The notes below the pieces were generated by a model. It saw only the letters and a list, made by a program, of their open reading frames with translations, ran no database searches and was not told the DNA's origin. 64,000 bases of DNA from F2B08 sp046260445 (GTDB taxonomy: Bacteria > Actinomycetota > Actinomycetes > Actinomycetales > Dermatophilaceae). The DNA lies in contig JBHEPF010000145.1 of NCBI GenBank assembly GCA_046260445.1, forward strand, positions 1 to 64,000. Direction: 5' to 3'. Positions 16,352 through 24,830 of this stretch are shown here, piece by piece (position 1 is the stretch's first letter; each line of letters starts with the position of its first letter). Both the position numbers and the translations under genes were made by a program.

Positions 16352-17580
16352 GTGCGCGCGCGAACCGTGGCGCGCCCATCACGGTCCGTGGCGGGAGGGG
16401 CGGCATCTCCGTCGCGCTCGGCGACCTCAGTCGGGCGGTGGTCGAGCTCCGATCGGGGGCCGATGTCCTCGGAGCGGCCGCCTTCGGCGTCCACCGTCTC
16501 GACCTGTGGTCGCAGGAGCTGGTGCTGTCCGGCGTCGACGTCGCCTCCATGCTGGCCCGGACCGAATGGCGGCGAACGGCAGCGGTCGGGCTCCTGCGGG
16601 ACCTCTCCGGCGACCTCGGCCACCTGGCCTGGCGCACGCGCACGGTGGTCAACGGGTACTGGCTGGCGGAGCACGAGGCCGCGCTCGCGCTCCGGCTCGG
16701 CCGGGAGGCGACGATCGCGGTGTCCCGCTCCCTCCAGGTGCTCAGCGAGCCGATCGGGATGCTCAGGGACGGCACCCCGGCTCCGGCCGAGGCGGTCCCG
16801 GTCGACGTCGAGTCCCGGGTGGAGATCTGGGACCTCGCCTCGATCATGACCTCCCAGTCGCTGCTGTCGGGGCAGCCCGTCGTCCGCGTCATCGAGGTCC
16901 CGCAGGCCGACCGTTCCTCGGCCTGGATCCTGCAGATCCCGGGAACGCAGGTCTGGGATCCCCGGGCCGGTCCCGTGGCGCACGACCTCACCTCGGACGT
17001 GCGGCTCATGGGACATCAGGACGGGGTCCTGCCGAGGGCCGCACTCGATGCACTCGCCCAGGCGCAGGCGAGCAGTGGCCGGCGGGACCGAGGCGACCCG
17101 GTGCTGGTCAGCGGGCACAGCCTGGGCGGCATCGCCGCCATGTCGATCGCCGCCGACCCGCGCGCCCACGAGCGGTTCCACATCACGCACGTGGTGACCG
17201 CCGGGGCGCCGGTCGGGCACTTCGTCGTCCGCGACGAGGTCGCCGTCCTCTCCCTCGAGCACGAGGACGACGTCGTGCATCGCGCAGACCTGGCCGCGAA
17301 CCCGGATCGTCCGAACTGGACCACGGTGCTTCGCGACGTGCCGGGAGGGCGGATGGTCGGTCCCGGGTCAGCACCGTCCGAGCACGGTGCGCTCACCTAT
17401 CGCGAGACGGCCCGCCTCGCGTCGAGCGCTGCCGAGGACGGCTCCGAGCCCTCGCTCGTCGCCTGGTCCGCCACGGCGGCGCCGTTCCTGGCCCGGGCTG
17501 CCACCCTCCCTGCAGAGTCCCGCCGCGAGCAGCGCATCCGGGACTACCGGGTGAGCAGAGTGGCAGAATCGCGGTCGTGA
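16348..17580 (+). CDS. alpha/beta hydrolase with N-terminal WXG-type helical region, coupled to menD
   Basis: A 410-residue protein of uncertain substrate. The C-terminal half is an alpha/beta hydrolase: a PGTQVWD strand-loop near residue 195, the nucleophile elbow GHSLGG (serine near residue 256), an acidic residue in SLEHEDDVVHR near 313, and a possible catalytic histidine in SEHGALTY near 350. The N-terminal half (residues about 20-130) is helical and shows no catalytic motif. It overlaps both the WXG-like gene before it and menD after it (GTGA overlap). MenH, the alpha/beta hydrolase acting after MenD, is otherwise absent here, but this protein is longer and differs from typical MenH, so that role is only a hypothesis. 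Confidence 0.7.
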   Translation: MSARANRGAPITVRGGRGGISVALGDLSRAVVELRSGADVLGAAAFGVHRLDLWSQELVLSGVDVASMLARTEWRRTAAVGLLRDLSGDLGHLAWRTRTVVNGYWLAEHEAALALRLGREATIAVSRSLQVLSEPIGMLRDGTPAPAEAVPVDVESRVEIWDLASIMTSQSLLSGQPVVRVIEVPQADRSSAWILQIPGTQVWDPRAGPVAHDLTSDVRLMGHQDGVLPRAALDALAQAQASSGRRDRGDPVLVSGHSLGGIAAMSIAADPRAHERFHITHVVTAGAPVGHFVVRDEVAVLSLEHEDDVVHRADLAANPDRPNWTTVLRDVPGGRMVGPGSAPSEHGALTYRETARLASSAAEDGSEPSLVAWSATAAPFLARAATLPAESRREQRIRDYRVSRVAESRS

Positions 17581-19349
17581 ACCCCTCGACGACCCTTGCG
17601 CGCGCCGTCGTCGACGGGCTCCTCGCCGCCGGGGTGCGTCACGTCGTGCTCGCGCCCGGGTCGCGGTCGGCGCCGCTCGCCTACGAGGTCCAGGCGGCCG
17701 ACCGGGCCGGACGGCTCACGCTCCACGTCCGCGTCGACGAGCGGTCGGCGGGCTTCCTCGCCCTCGGGCTGGCCAAGCTGAGCCGGGTGCCCGCCGTCGT
17801 CGTGACCACCTCCGGCACCGCGGTCGCCAACCTGCACCCCGCGGTCCTCGAGGCCCACCACGGGCTCGTCCCGCTCGTCGTCCTCAGCGCCGACCGCCCC
17901 GCCGAGCTGCGCGGCATCGGGGCCAACCAGACCACGACGCAGCCAGGGATGTTCGGCGAGGCCACCCGCTTCTCCGCTGAGCTCGACGGCGCAGAGGGGG
18001 ACGCCTCATCGTGGGCGGCTGTCGCCGCGGCGGCCGCGCGTGCCGCGAGAGGGGGAGCGACGGCGACCGCTGCCGCCGGTGCGCCTCCTGGTCCCGTTCA
18101 CCTCAACGTCGCCTTGCGGGAGCCCCTCGTTCCCGACCTCGGTGAGGTCCCGCGCGTCGAGTGGCCGGAGACCACTGGTGAAGGCGCGGGCCCAGGGGGC
18201 GGTGAGCCGCGCATACCCGAGATGCTGCGGCTGCCCGACCGCACCCTGGTCGTCATCGGCGACCTCCCCGAGCCGGGTCAGGCGAGGCGCGTGGCCGAGT
18301 GGGCGGGCGACCTGGGCTGGCCGGTCGTCGCCGAGCCCTTCGGGGAGCAGCCGCTCGGCCCTACCGTCGTGCCGCACGGCCCACTTGTGCTGGACACGGC
18401 CTGGTCTGCCGCGCACCCGCCCGAGCACATCGTCGTCGCCGGTCGGGTCACGCTCTCGCGCTCGGTGCGCCTTGCCCTGACCGGCGACCCGGAGCGGGTG
18501 ACGTACCTGCGGGCCGGACCGCGCTGGCTCGGGCCGTCCTTCGAGGTGGGGCGCACGGTCGACCTCGACGACGCGCTTCTCGGGACGATCGGCCCGCCCG
18601 GCGCCGGCCGCGTCCGATGGGCATCCCTGTGGCGCACGGCGGGAGCGACGGTCGGCTCGGCCGTTGCCCATGAGCTGCCGTGGGGGAGCGGCCCCGCCCT
18701 GGCCCGGGCGCTCGCGGCGGCGCTGCCCGACGGGGCCACGCTCGTCGTCGGGTCCTCGAACTCGGTGCGCGACCTCGAGATCGCCGTCGACTGGAGTGCG
18801 ATGGCCAGGACGACGGTGACCGCCAACCGTGGCCTGGCCGGCATCGACGGAGTGGTGTCCACAGCGGCCGGAGTCGCGCTCGCGCACCGTTCCGCCACCT
18901 ACGCGCTCGTGGGCGACCTCACCTTCCTCCATGACGTCAACGCCCTGCTCATCGGCCCGCACGAGCCACGACCGGACCTCACCGTCGTCGTCGTCAACGA
19001 CGACGGCGGCGGCATCTTCGGCACGCTCGAGCCGGGAGAGCCGGCCCGGGCGGACGACTTCGAGCGGGTCTTCGGCACTGCCACCGGTGCGCGGATCGAG
19101 GACCTCGCCCGCGCATACGGCATCGGGTATGCGCGGGCGAGGACCGCGGCCGAGCTCGCCGCAGCGGTGGCCGTACCTCCACGCGGACTGCGGGTCGTCG
19201 AGGTGCCGATCGACCGCCGGGGCCATCGGGTCCTGCGCGAGCGGCTGCGGGAGATGGCCGAGAGGGCGACCGCGGAGCTCGTCGATCCGCCGCCGCCTCA
19301 GCCGGGACGACCCGACCGGGACTACCCCGAGCGCGGGATGCGGGTCTGA
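17577..19349 (+). CDS. menD: 2-succinyl-5-enolpyruvyl-6-hydroxy-3-cyclohexene-1-carboxylate synthase
   Basis: Thiamine-diphosphate enzyme that commits isochorismate to menaquinone synthesis by adding the succinyl semialdehyde unit from 2-oxoglutarate. The 590-residue product opens with ARAVVDGLLAAGVRHVVLAPGSRSAPL, typical of MenD. It has the ThDP glutamate region VDERSAGFLALGLAK and the C-terminal metal/ThDP motif GDLTFLHDVNALL...VVVNDDGGGIF near residue 475. The GTG at 17577 overlaps the stop of the hydrolase gene. It converges with the isochorismate synthase gene, separated by 32 bases without an obvious strong hairpin. Confidence 0.95.
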   Translation: MNPSTTLARAVVDGLLAAGVRHVVLAPGSRSAPLAYEVQAADRAGRLTLHVRVDERSAGFLALGLAKLSRVPAVVVTTSGTAVANLHPAVLEAHHGLVPLVVLSADRPAELRGIGANQTTTQPGMFGEATRFSAELDGAEGDASSWAAVAAAAARAARGGATATAAAGAPPGPVHLNVALREPLVPDLGEVPRVEWPETTGEGAGPGGGEPRIPEMLRLPDRTLVVIGDLPEPGQARRVAEWAGDLGWPVVAEPFGEQPLGPTVVPHGPLVLDTAWSAAHPPEHIVVAGRVTLSRSVRLALTGDPERVTYLRAGPRWLGPSFEVGRTVDLDDALLGTIGPPGAGRVRWASLWRTAGATVGSAVAHELPWGSGPALARALAAALPDGATLVVGSSNSVRDLEIAVDWSAMARTTVTANRGLAGIDGVVSTAAGVALAHRSATYALVGDLTFLHDVNALLIGPHEPRPDLTVVVVNDDGGGIFGTLEPGEPARADDFERVFGTATGARIEDLARAYGIGYARARTAAELAAAVAVPPRGLRVVEVPIDRRGHRVLRERLREMAERATAELVDPPPPQPGRPDRDYPERGMRV

Positions 19350-19381
19350 CCCCACCACCGGTCGCGGGTGCTCGGCTCTCG

Positions 19382-20707
19382 CTAGATGAACGGGTTGGAG
19401 CCGTGGAGCGGGGGAGCAGTGAGGGCGTCTCGCATCGGGATGAGCTTCGCATCCGACTCGGCCACCTCGGCCTCCGGGTCGGATCCGGCGACGATGCCGC
19501 ACCCGGCGAAGATCCGCATCGCCGAGCCGTCGCCTGCGGCAAGGGACCCGCACCGCAGGGCGATCCCCCACTCGCCGTCGCCGCGCGCGTCCATCCAGCC
19601 CACCGGCCCGGCATAGCGGCCGCGGTCCATGCCCTCGATGTCGTCGATGACGGCGGCGGCGCGGTCGGCCGGGGTGCCGCACACGGCAGCCGACGGGTGC
19701 AGGGACGCGGCGAGCGTGAGGGACGTGGTCCGGTCGCCCAGCACCCCGGCGACGTCCGTCGCGAGATGCATCACGTTGGTGAGGTGGAGGACGAAGGGCG
19801 ACTCGGGGACGTTCATCGAGTAGCAGTGCGGCCGAAGCGCGTCGGCCACCGAGCGGACGGCGTACTCGTGCTCCTCGAGGTCCTTCGAGGAGCGGGCGAG
19901 CGAGGCGGCGAGGGCCAGGTCGTGCTCGTCGTCGCCGGTGCGCCGGATCGTCCCGGCGAGCACCCGCGAGTGGACGAGGCCCTTGTCGAGTCGCACGAGG
20001 AGCTCGGGGGTGGCCCCGATGAGTCCGTCGACCGAGAACACCCAGGTGTTGTCGTAGCGTTCGGCGAGGCGGGCCAGCAGCCAGCGCACGTCGATCGGGC
20101 TGTCCGCAGCGACCTCGAGGTCCCGCGCAAGGACGACCTTGTCGAGGTCTCCGGCGGTGATGCGCTCAACTGCCTCCCGCACGACCGTGGCCCACTCCGG
20201 GCTCGATCGGGCCCCGTCCGCGAAGCGAACCCCGATCGGCTGCTCCGGCCGGCTCGCGTCGAGCTGAGGCGCCTCGGGCGCGGTCCCGACGCCCATCGTC
20301 GTGACCCAGGCCTGGTCGCCGCGCCGGCCGACGACCACCTGTGGGACGGCCAGGGTGGCGCCTGCGGAGGAGGCCGACGCATAGGCGAAGCTGCCCAGGG
20401 CGATCGGGCCGGTGCCCGCCACCCCGACCTCGTCGTGGACCTGCGCGCTCTGCGCGAGGTCCTGCCACCACGCCTCGGCATCGGCGAACCGGCCCGGTCC
20501 GCTCGTGCGGACCGACGCCACGCGGCCCCAGCCGACGAACCCCTCGCCGCGGCGCACCCACGAGAAGAGCCGGTCCGCGGGTGCGCTCGGCATCACGGCC
20601 AGCAGGTCGTGCGCGAGGGAGAGCGGGATGGGGACGGTGCGGGCGACGAGCGGGCCGGTGACGGACGGCCGGTCGCTGCGGGCGTCCGGGAGAGGCAGGA
20701 GGGTCAT
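19382..20707 (-). CDS. menF: isochorismate synthase
   Basis: Chorismate-utilising enzyme that provides isochorismate for MenD. The 441-residue protein has the C-terminal chorismate-binding fold: VLARDLEVAA near residue 210, SPELLVR-like TPELLVRLDKG, LAGTIRRTGDD, SSKDLEEHEY, the HPSAAVCGTP segment with its histidine, and the metal-binding end IFAGCGIVAGSDPEAEVAESDAK. The ATG at 20707 is chosen; a TTG three codons upstream (20716) would also be in frame. It is divergent from menG across about 60 bases. Whether it serves menaquinone or a siderophore cannot be seen, but its position between menD and menG supports menaquinone. Confidence 0.92.
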   Translation of the reverse strand: MTLLPLPDARSDRPSVTGPLVARTVPIPLSLAHDLLAVMPSAPADRLFSWVRRGEGFVGWGRVASVRTSGPGRFADAEAWWQDLAQSAQVHDEVGVAGTGPIALGSFAYASASSAGATLAVPQVVVGRRGDQAWVTTMGVGTAPEAPQLDASRPEQPIGVRFADGARSSPEWATVVREAVERITAGDLDKVVLARDLEVAADSPIDVRWLLARLAERYDNTWVFSVDGLIGATPELLVRLDKGLVHSRVLAGTIRRTGDDEHDLALAASLARSSKDLEEHEYAVRSVADALRPHCYSMNVPESPFVLHLTNVMHLATDVAGVLGDRTTSLTLAASLHPSAAVCGTPADRAAAVIDDIEGMDRGRYAGPVGWMDARGDGEWGIALRCGSLAAGDGSAMRIFAGCGIVAGSDPEAEVAESDAKLIPMRDALTAPPLHGSNPFI

Positions 20708-20766
20708 CGCCGCCAAGGATACGACCCGACCAAGGTGCCCCCTTGTCGTAGGGGATGATGGGGCGC

Positions 20767-21486
20767 ATGAGTCGCGCCAGCCTCGAGAAGGACCCGCACG
20801 ACGTCGCGGCGATGTTCGACGATGTCGCCGGCCGCTACGACGTGACCAACGACGTGCTCTCCCTCGGCCAGGACCGGCTCTGGAGGCGGGCTGTCGTCAA
20901 AGCGGTCGACGCCGGGCCGGGTGAGGTCGTCCTCGACATCGCCGCCGGCACAGGGACCTCGAGCGAGCCGTTCGCCGACGCCGGCGTGCACGTCGTGCCG
21001 GCCGACTTCTCCCTCGGGATGCTGCGCGTAGGCCGGACCCGGCGCGACGACCTCGGCTTCACCGCGGCCGACGCGATGCGGCTGCCCTTCGCGGACGACT
21101 CCTTCGACGCGGTGACGATGAGCTTCGGGCTGCGCAACGTCGCCGACCCGGCGGTGGCGCTCGCCGAGTTCCAGCGCGTCACCAGACCCGGCGGCCGACT
21201 CGTCGTCTGCGAGTTCAGCGCCCCGACGAACCGCACGTTCCGCACCGTCTACCAGCAGTACCTCATGCGCTCCCTCCCGGCGGTGGCCCGCCGGGTCAGC
21301 TCCAACCCCGACTCGTATGTCTATCTCGCCGAGTCCATCCAGGCCTGGCCCGACCAGCAGGGACTGGCGGAGGTCATCCGCGGAGCGGGCTGGGAGGGGG
21401 TCGAGTGGCGCAATCTCAGCGGAGGAGTCGTCGCCCTCCATCGGGCGACGGCGGGGCCCCATCGCGAGTTAGGCGACCCTAAGTAG
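20767..21486 (+). CDS. menG: demethylmenaquinone methyltransferase
   Basis: SAM-dependent methyltransferase catalysing the last step of menaquinone synthesis. The product of about 239 residues begins MSRASLEKDPHDVAAMFD, the usual actinobacterial N terminus, which is why ATG 20767 is preferred to the upstream ATGs at 20755/20758. The SAM motif VLDIAAGTGTSSEPF is near residue 57, followed by ADAMRLPFADDSFDAVTMSFGLRNV and the UbiE signature ending with QQYLMRSLP and SYVYLAESI. It closes the menaquinone block just before the nuo operon. Confidence 0.94.
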   Translation: MSRASLEKDPHDVAAMFDDVAGRYDVTNDVLSLGQDRLWRRAVVKAVDAGPGEVVLDIAAGTGTSSEPFADAGVHVVPADFSLGMLRVGRTRRDDLGFTAADAMRLPFADDSFDAVTMSFGLRNVADPAVALAEFQRVTRPGGRLVVCEFSAPTNRTFRTVYQQYLMRSLPAVARRVSSNPDSYVYLAESIQAWPDQQGLAEVIRGAGWEGVEWRNLSGGVVALHRATAGPHRELGDPK

Positions 21487-21698
21487 GTGGCTGCTGAGAT
21501 GCCTTCATAGACTCGCTTTGCGCTGGTGGATGCAATCACAAGCATCGTCCGCGGGTCCGGAGCCGCGCACCTGTGCGTGCCCCTCTAGGATGAGACCGCC
21601 ACGCGATGTGACCCACCGAACACGCGACCGATGACCCCGCCACACGGGCTCATCGCCGTTGACCACAGCCGCACGACTCGAAAGGGGCATTCTCGCCG
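21487..21698 (+). promoter_or_regulatory. leader and probable promoter region of the nuo operon
   Basis: This is the longest gene-free stretch in the window (212 bases). It has lower coding periodicity and must hold the nuo promoter unless menG reads through. A possible -10 hexamer TAGGAT is at about 21586-21591. A ribosome binding site GAAAGGGG lies near 21678-21686, about 13 bases ahead of nuoA. I see no tRNA, riboswitch fold or strong terminator hairpin in it. Confidence 0.5.
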
Positions 21699-22064
21699 AT
21701 GACGAACCCCTACGCCCCCATGCTGATCCTCGTCGCTCTCGGCGCGGCATTCGTCCTCTTCTCGGTCGGACTGGCCCAGGTCATCGGCCCCAAGCGCTAC
21801 AACCGGGCCAAGGCCGAGGCCTACGAGTGCGGCATCCAGCCCAGCCCGCAGGCGGTGGAGGGCGGCCGCTTCCCGATCAAGTACTACCTCACGGCGATGC
21901 TCTTCATCATCTTCGACGTGGAGGCGGTCTTCCTCTATCCGTATGCGGTGGCGTTCGACCAGCTGGGCCTGTTCACCCTGCTCGCGATGATCCTCTTCCT
22001 GCTCAACGCCTTCTTCATCGCCGACGCCTACGTGTGGCGGCGGGGCGGGTTCGAGTGGGACTGA
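21699..22064 (+). CDS. nuoA: NADH-quinone oxidoreductase subunit A
   Basis: A 121-residue subunit with three transmembrane helices. The conserved loop KAEAYECGIQPSPQAVEGGRFPIKYYL after the first helix contains the cysteine and charged residues at the membrane end of the quinone channel, and IFDVEAVFLYPYAV marks the second helix. It is the first gene of a 14-gene complex I operon ordered A to N. It follows the 212-base leader, with a purine-rich ribosome binding site upstream of the ATG. Confidence 0.96.
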   Translation: MTNPYAPMLILVALGAAFVLFSVGLAQVIGPKRYNRAKAEAYECGIQPSPQAVEGGRFPIKYYLTAMLFIIFDVEAVFLYPYAVAFDQLGLFTLLAMILFLLNAFFIADAYVWRRGGFEWD

Positions 22065-22108
22065 GCCGGCTGCGCGTTCAGGACAGAGAGAACTGACAAG
22101 GACATCTG

Positions 22109-22735
22109 ATGGGTATCGAAGACAAGCTCCCGAGCGGCATCCTGCTCACGACCGTCGAGCAGGTCGCCGGCCTCGGCCGCAAGGCCTCGATGTGGCCGGC
22201 GACCTTCGGGCTGGCGTGCTGCGCGATCGAGATGATGGCCACCGGCACGCCCGACTACGACATCGCGCGCTTCGGGATGGAGCGGTTCGCCGCCACCCCA
22301 CGGCAGGCCGACCTGATGATCGTCGCGGGCCGGGTGAGCCAGAAGATGGCCCCCGTCGTCCGGCAGGTCTACGACCAGATGGCCGAGCCGAAGTGGGTCA
22401 TCTCGATGGGCGTGTGCGCGAGTTCGGGCGGGATGTTCAACAACTACGCGATCGTCCAGGGCGTCGACCACATCATTCCGGTCGACATCTATCTGCCGGG
22501 CTGTCCGCCCCGCCCGCAGATGCTGCTCAACGCGATCATCGAGCTGCACAAGCAGGTCCGCCACACCCCGCTCGGCGCCAACCGCCGCAAGGCCGTCGCA
22601 GCCGCCGAGGCCGCTGCGCTCGAGGCGACGCCGACCTCGCGCATGGCCGCCACGCACGTGCACGGGCACCACGAGCTGGCCGGCGCCGAAGGTCCTGACC
22701 ACCCGTCCTTCGCCGGAAGGAACCTCCTCGCATGA
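22109..22735 (+). CDS. nuoB: NADH-quinone oxidoreductase subunit B
   Basis: A 208-residue peripheral subunit carrying iron-sulfur cluster N2, the electron donor to quinone. Cluster ligands are visible in FGLACCAIEMM (tandem cysteines), SMGVCASSGGMF and YLPGCPPRPQ. The C-terminal 40 residues form a histidine- and alanine-rich tail (THVHGHHELAGAEG) beyond the normal core. The gene has its own AAGGA-type ribosome binding site, and its stop overlaps nuoC by four bases. Confidence 0.96.
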   Translation: MGIEDKLPSGILLTTVEQVAGLGRKASMWPATFGLACCAIEMMATGTPDYDIARFGMERFAATPRQADLMIVAGRVSQKMAPVVRQVYDQMAEPKWVISMGVCASSGGMFNNYAIVQGVDHIIPVDIYLPGCPPRPQMLLNAIIELHKQVRHTPLGANRRKAVAAAEAAALEATPTSRMAATHVHGHHELAGAEGPDHPSFAGRNLLA

Positions 22736-23460
22736 GTGAGCAGGACGCCCAGACCCCGCAGTCCGGCAACCTTCCCGCCGGCCCTGGGACGACACCGGAT
22801 CCGGTGCAGCGTGGCGAGCGCCGCGGCATGTTCGGGACACAGCGAGGCGGGGACACCTCCGGATACGGCGGTCTCGTCGCCCCGACGCTCTACCCCGGCG
22901 CCTCGGTCCGTCCGTACGGCGGTTACTTCGACGAGGTCGCCGATGAGCTCGAGGTGGCGCTCGGAGGCGCCGACGCGTTCGGCGACGCGGTCTACCGCGT
23001 CGTCGCCGACCGTGGCGAGCTCACGCTGCACGTTCGCCGCGAGAGCCTTCCGACCGTGCTCCAGGCCCTGCGCGACGAGCCCGGCCTGCGCTTCGAGCTC
23101 TTCCTCGGGGTCTCGGGCGTCAACTACCCCGACGACACCGAGGCCGAGCTGCACGCGGTCTACAACTTCCTCTCGATCACGCACGGCAGCCGTCGGGTCC
23201 GGGTCGAGGTCACCTGCCCGGATGAGGATCCGCACATCCCCTCGGCCACCTCGGTCTACCCGGCCGCCGACTGGCACGAGCGCGAGACGTGGGACATGTT
23301 CGGCATCATCTTCGACGGCCACCCGGCCCTCACCCGCATCCTCATGCCAGACGACTGGCCCGGCCACCCACAGCGCAAGGACTACCCCCTCGGTGGCATC
23401 CCGGTCGAGTACAAGGGCGGCACCATCCCGCCGCCGGACCAGCGGAGGTCGTACAGCTGA
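22732..23460 (+). CDS. nuoC: NADH-quinone oxidoreductase subunit C
   Basis: A 242-residue subunit of the hydrophilic arm. The 30-kDa subunit signature appears as PAADWHERETWDMFGIIFDGHP near residue 182, followed by RILMPDDWPGHPQRKDYPLGG. An N-terminal extension of about 55 residues (proline, glycine and charged) precedes the folded core. It stands as a separate gene from nuoD, overlapping it by one base, unlike the nuoCD fusion of Escherichia coli. Confidence 0.95.
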   Translation: MSEQDAQTPQSGNLPAGPGTTPDPVQRGERRGMFGTQRGGDTSGYGGLVAPTLYPGASVRPYGGYFDEVADELEVALGGADAFGDAVYRVVADRGELTLHVRRESLPTVLQALRDEPGLRFELFLGVSGVNYPDDTEAELHAVYNFLSITHGSRRVRVEVTCPDEDPHIPSATSVYPAADWHERETWDMFGIIFDGHPALTRILMPDDWPGHPQRKDYPLGGIPVEYKGGTIPPPDQRRSYS

Positions 23461-24830
23461 TGACCACTCACGAGACCGACAGCTTCGTCTACAGCGACGA
23501 CGCGACCCTCGACGGTGAGCACACCTTCGAGTTCGAGGGCCGTGTCTACCAGTCGGCCGGCGGCGACTGGGACGACCTGGTCGACGAGGCCACCTCGCTC
23601 AACGAGGAGCGCATCGTCGTCAACATGGGTCCGCAGCACCCGTCGACCCACGGTGTGCTCCGGCTCGTTCTCGAGCTCGACGGCGAGACCGTCACCGAGG
23701 CCCGCGCCGGCATCGGCTACCTGCACACCGGCATCGAGAAGAACATGGAGTTCCGCACCTGGACCCAGGGCGTGACCTTCTGCACCCGCATGGACTACCT
23801 CATGCCGATCTTCAACGAGGTGGCGTTCTGCCTCGGCGTCGAGCGGCTCCTCGGCATCGAGGACCAGATCCCCGAGCGGGCCAGCGTCATCCGCGTCCTC
23901 ATGATGGAGCTCAACCGGGTCGGCAGCCACATGGTCTGCCTCGCCAGCGGTGGCATGGAGCTCGGCGCGACGACGATCATGACGACCGGCTTCCGGGAGC
24001 GGGAGCGCGTCCTGGCGGTCTTCGAGATGATCACCGGACTGCGGATGAACCATGCCTACATCCGTCCCGGCGGGGTTTCCCAGGACCTGCCGGCCGGCGC
24101 GATCGACAAGATCAAGGAGATCATCCCCGAGCTGCGGACCGGCCTCGGCGAGCTCGAGAAGCTCCTCAACGAGAACCCCATCCTCAAGGGCCGCCTCAAG
24201 GGCATCGGCTACCTCAGCCTCACCGGGTGCCTCGCCCTCGGCATGACGGGACCGGTCCTTCGGTCGGCCGGCCTGCCGCACGACCTGCGCAAGTCCGACC
24301 CGTACTGCGGCTACGAGACCTATGACTTCGACGTCATCACGCGCGACGGGTGCGACGCATACGACCGGCTCCGCAACCGCATCGACGAGATGTACGTGTC
24401 GCTCAAGATCGTCGAGCAGGCCGTCGCGCGACTGCAGGAGAGCGTCGGCGAGCCGGTCATGGTGACCGACAAGAAGATCGCCTGGCCGGCCCAGCTCTCG
24501 GTCGGCGCTGACGGGATGGGGAACAGCCTCGACCACATCCGCGAGATCATGGGTACCTCGATGGAGGCCCTCATCCATCACTTCAAGCTCGTCACCGAGG
24601 GCTTCCGCGTTCCGCCGGGGCAGGCCTACGTCGCGATCGAGTCCCCGAAGGGCGAGCTCGGCTGCCACGTCGTCTCCGACGGTGGCACGCGTCCGTTCCG
24701 GGCCCACTTCCGGGACCCGAGCTTCCACAACCTCCAGGCTGTCGCGGCGATGTGCGAGGGCGGCATGCTCGCCGACGTCATCGTCGCGGTCGCCTCCATC
24801 GACCCCGTCATGGGAGGGGTGGACCGCTAG
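23460..24830 (+). CDS. nuoD: NADH-quinone oxidoreductase subunit D
   Basis: A 456-residue 49-kDa subunit that forms the quinone-binding site with NuoB. The conserved segments NMGPQHPSTHGVLRL near residue 57, GYLHTGIEKNMEFRTW near 88 and RPGGVSQDLP near 202 are intact; the histidines and tyrosine of the quinone pocket lie in these regions. A hydrophilic N-terminal extension of about 50 residues contains many Asp, Glu and Tyr. ATG 23460 overlaps the nuoC stop by one base, fixing the start. Confidence 0.95.
   Translation: MTTHETDSFVYSDDATLDGEHTFEFEGRVYQSAGGDWDDLVDEATSLNEERIVVNMGPQHPSTHGVLRLVLELDGETVTEARAGIGYLHTGIEKNMEFRTWTQGVTFCTRMDYLMPIFNEVAFCLGVERLLGIEDQIPERASVIRVLMMELNRVGSHMVCLASGGMELGATTIMTTGFRERERVLAVFEMITGLRMNHAYIRPGGVSQDLPAGAIDKIKEIIPELRTGLGELEKLLNENPILKGRLKGIGYLSLTGCLALGMTGPVLRSAGLPHDLRKSDPYCGYETYDFDVITRDGCDAYDRLRNRIDEMYVSLKIVEQAVARLQESVGEPVMVTDKKIAWPAQLSVGADGMGNSLDHIREIMGTSMEALIHHFKLVTEGFRVPPGQAYVAIESPKGELGCHVVSDGGTRPFRAHFRDPSFHNLQAVAAMCEGGMLADVIVAVASIDPVMGGVDR

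Noticed and set aside
21487..21698. tRNA, small RNA or riboswitch ahead of nuoA
   Set aside because: I could not form a cloverleaf or a known riboswitch core; only promoter-like and ribosome-binding signals are apparent.
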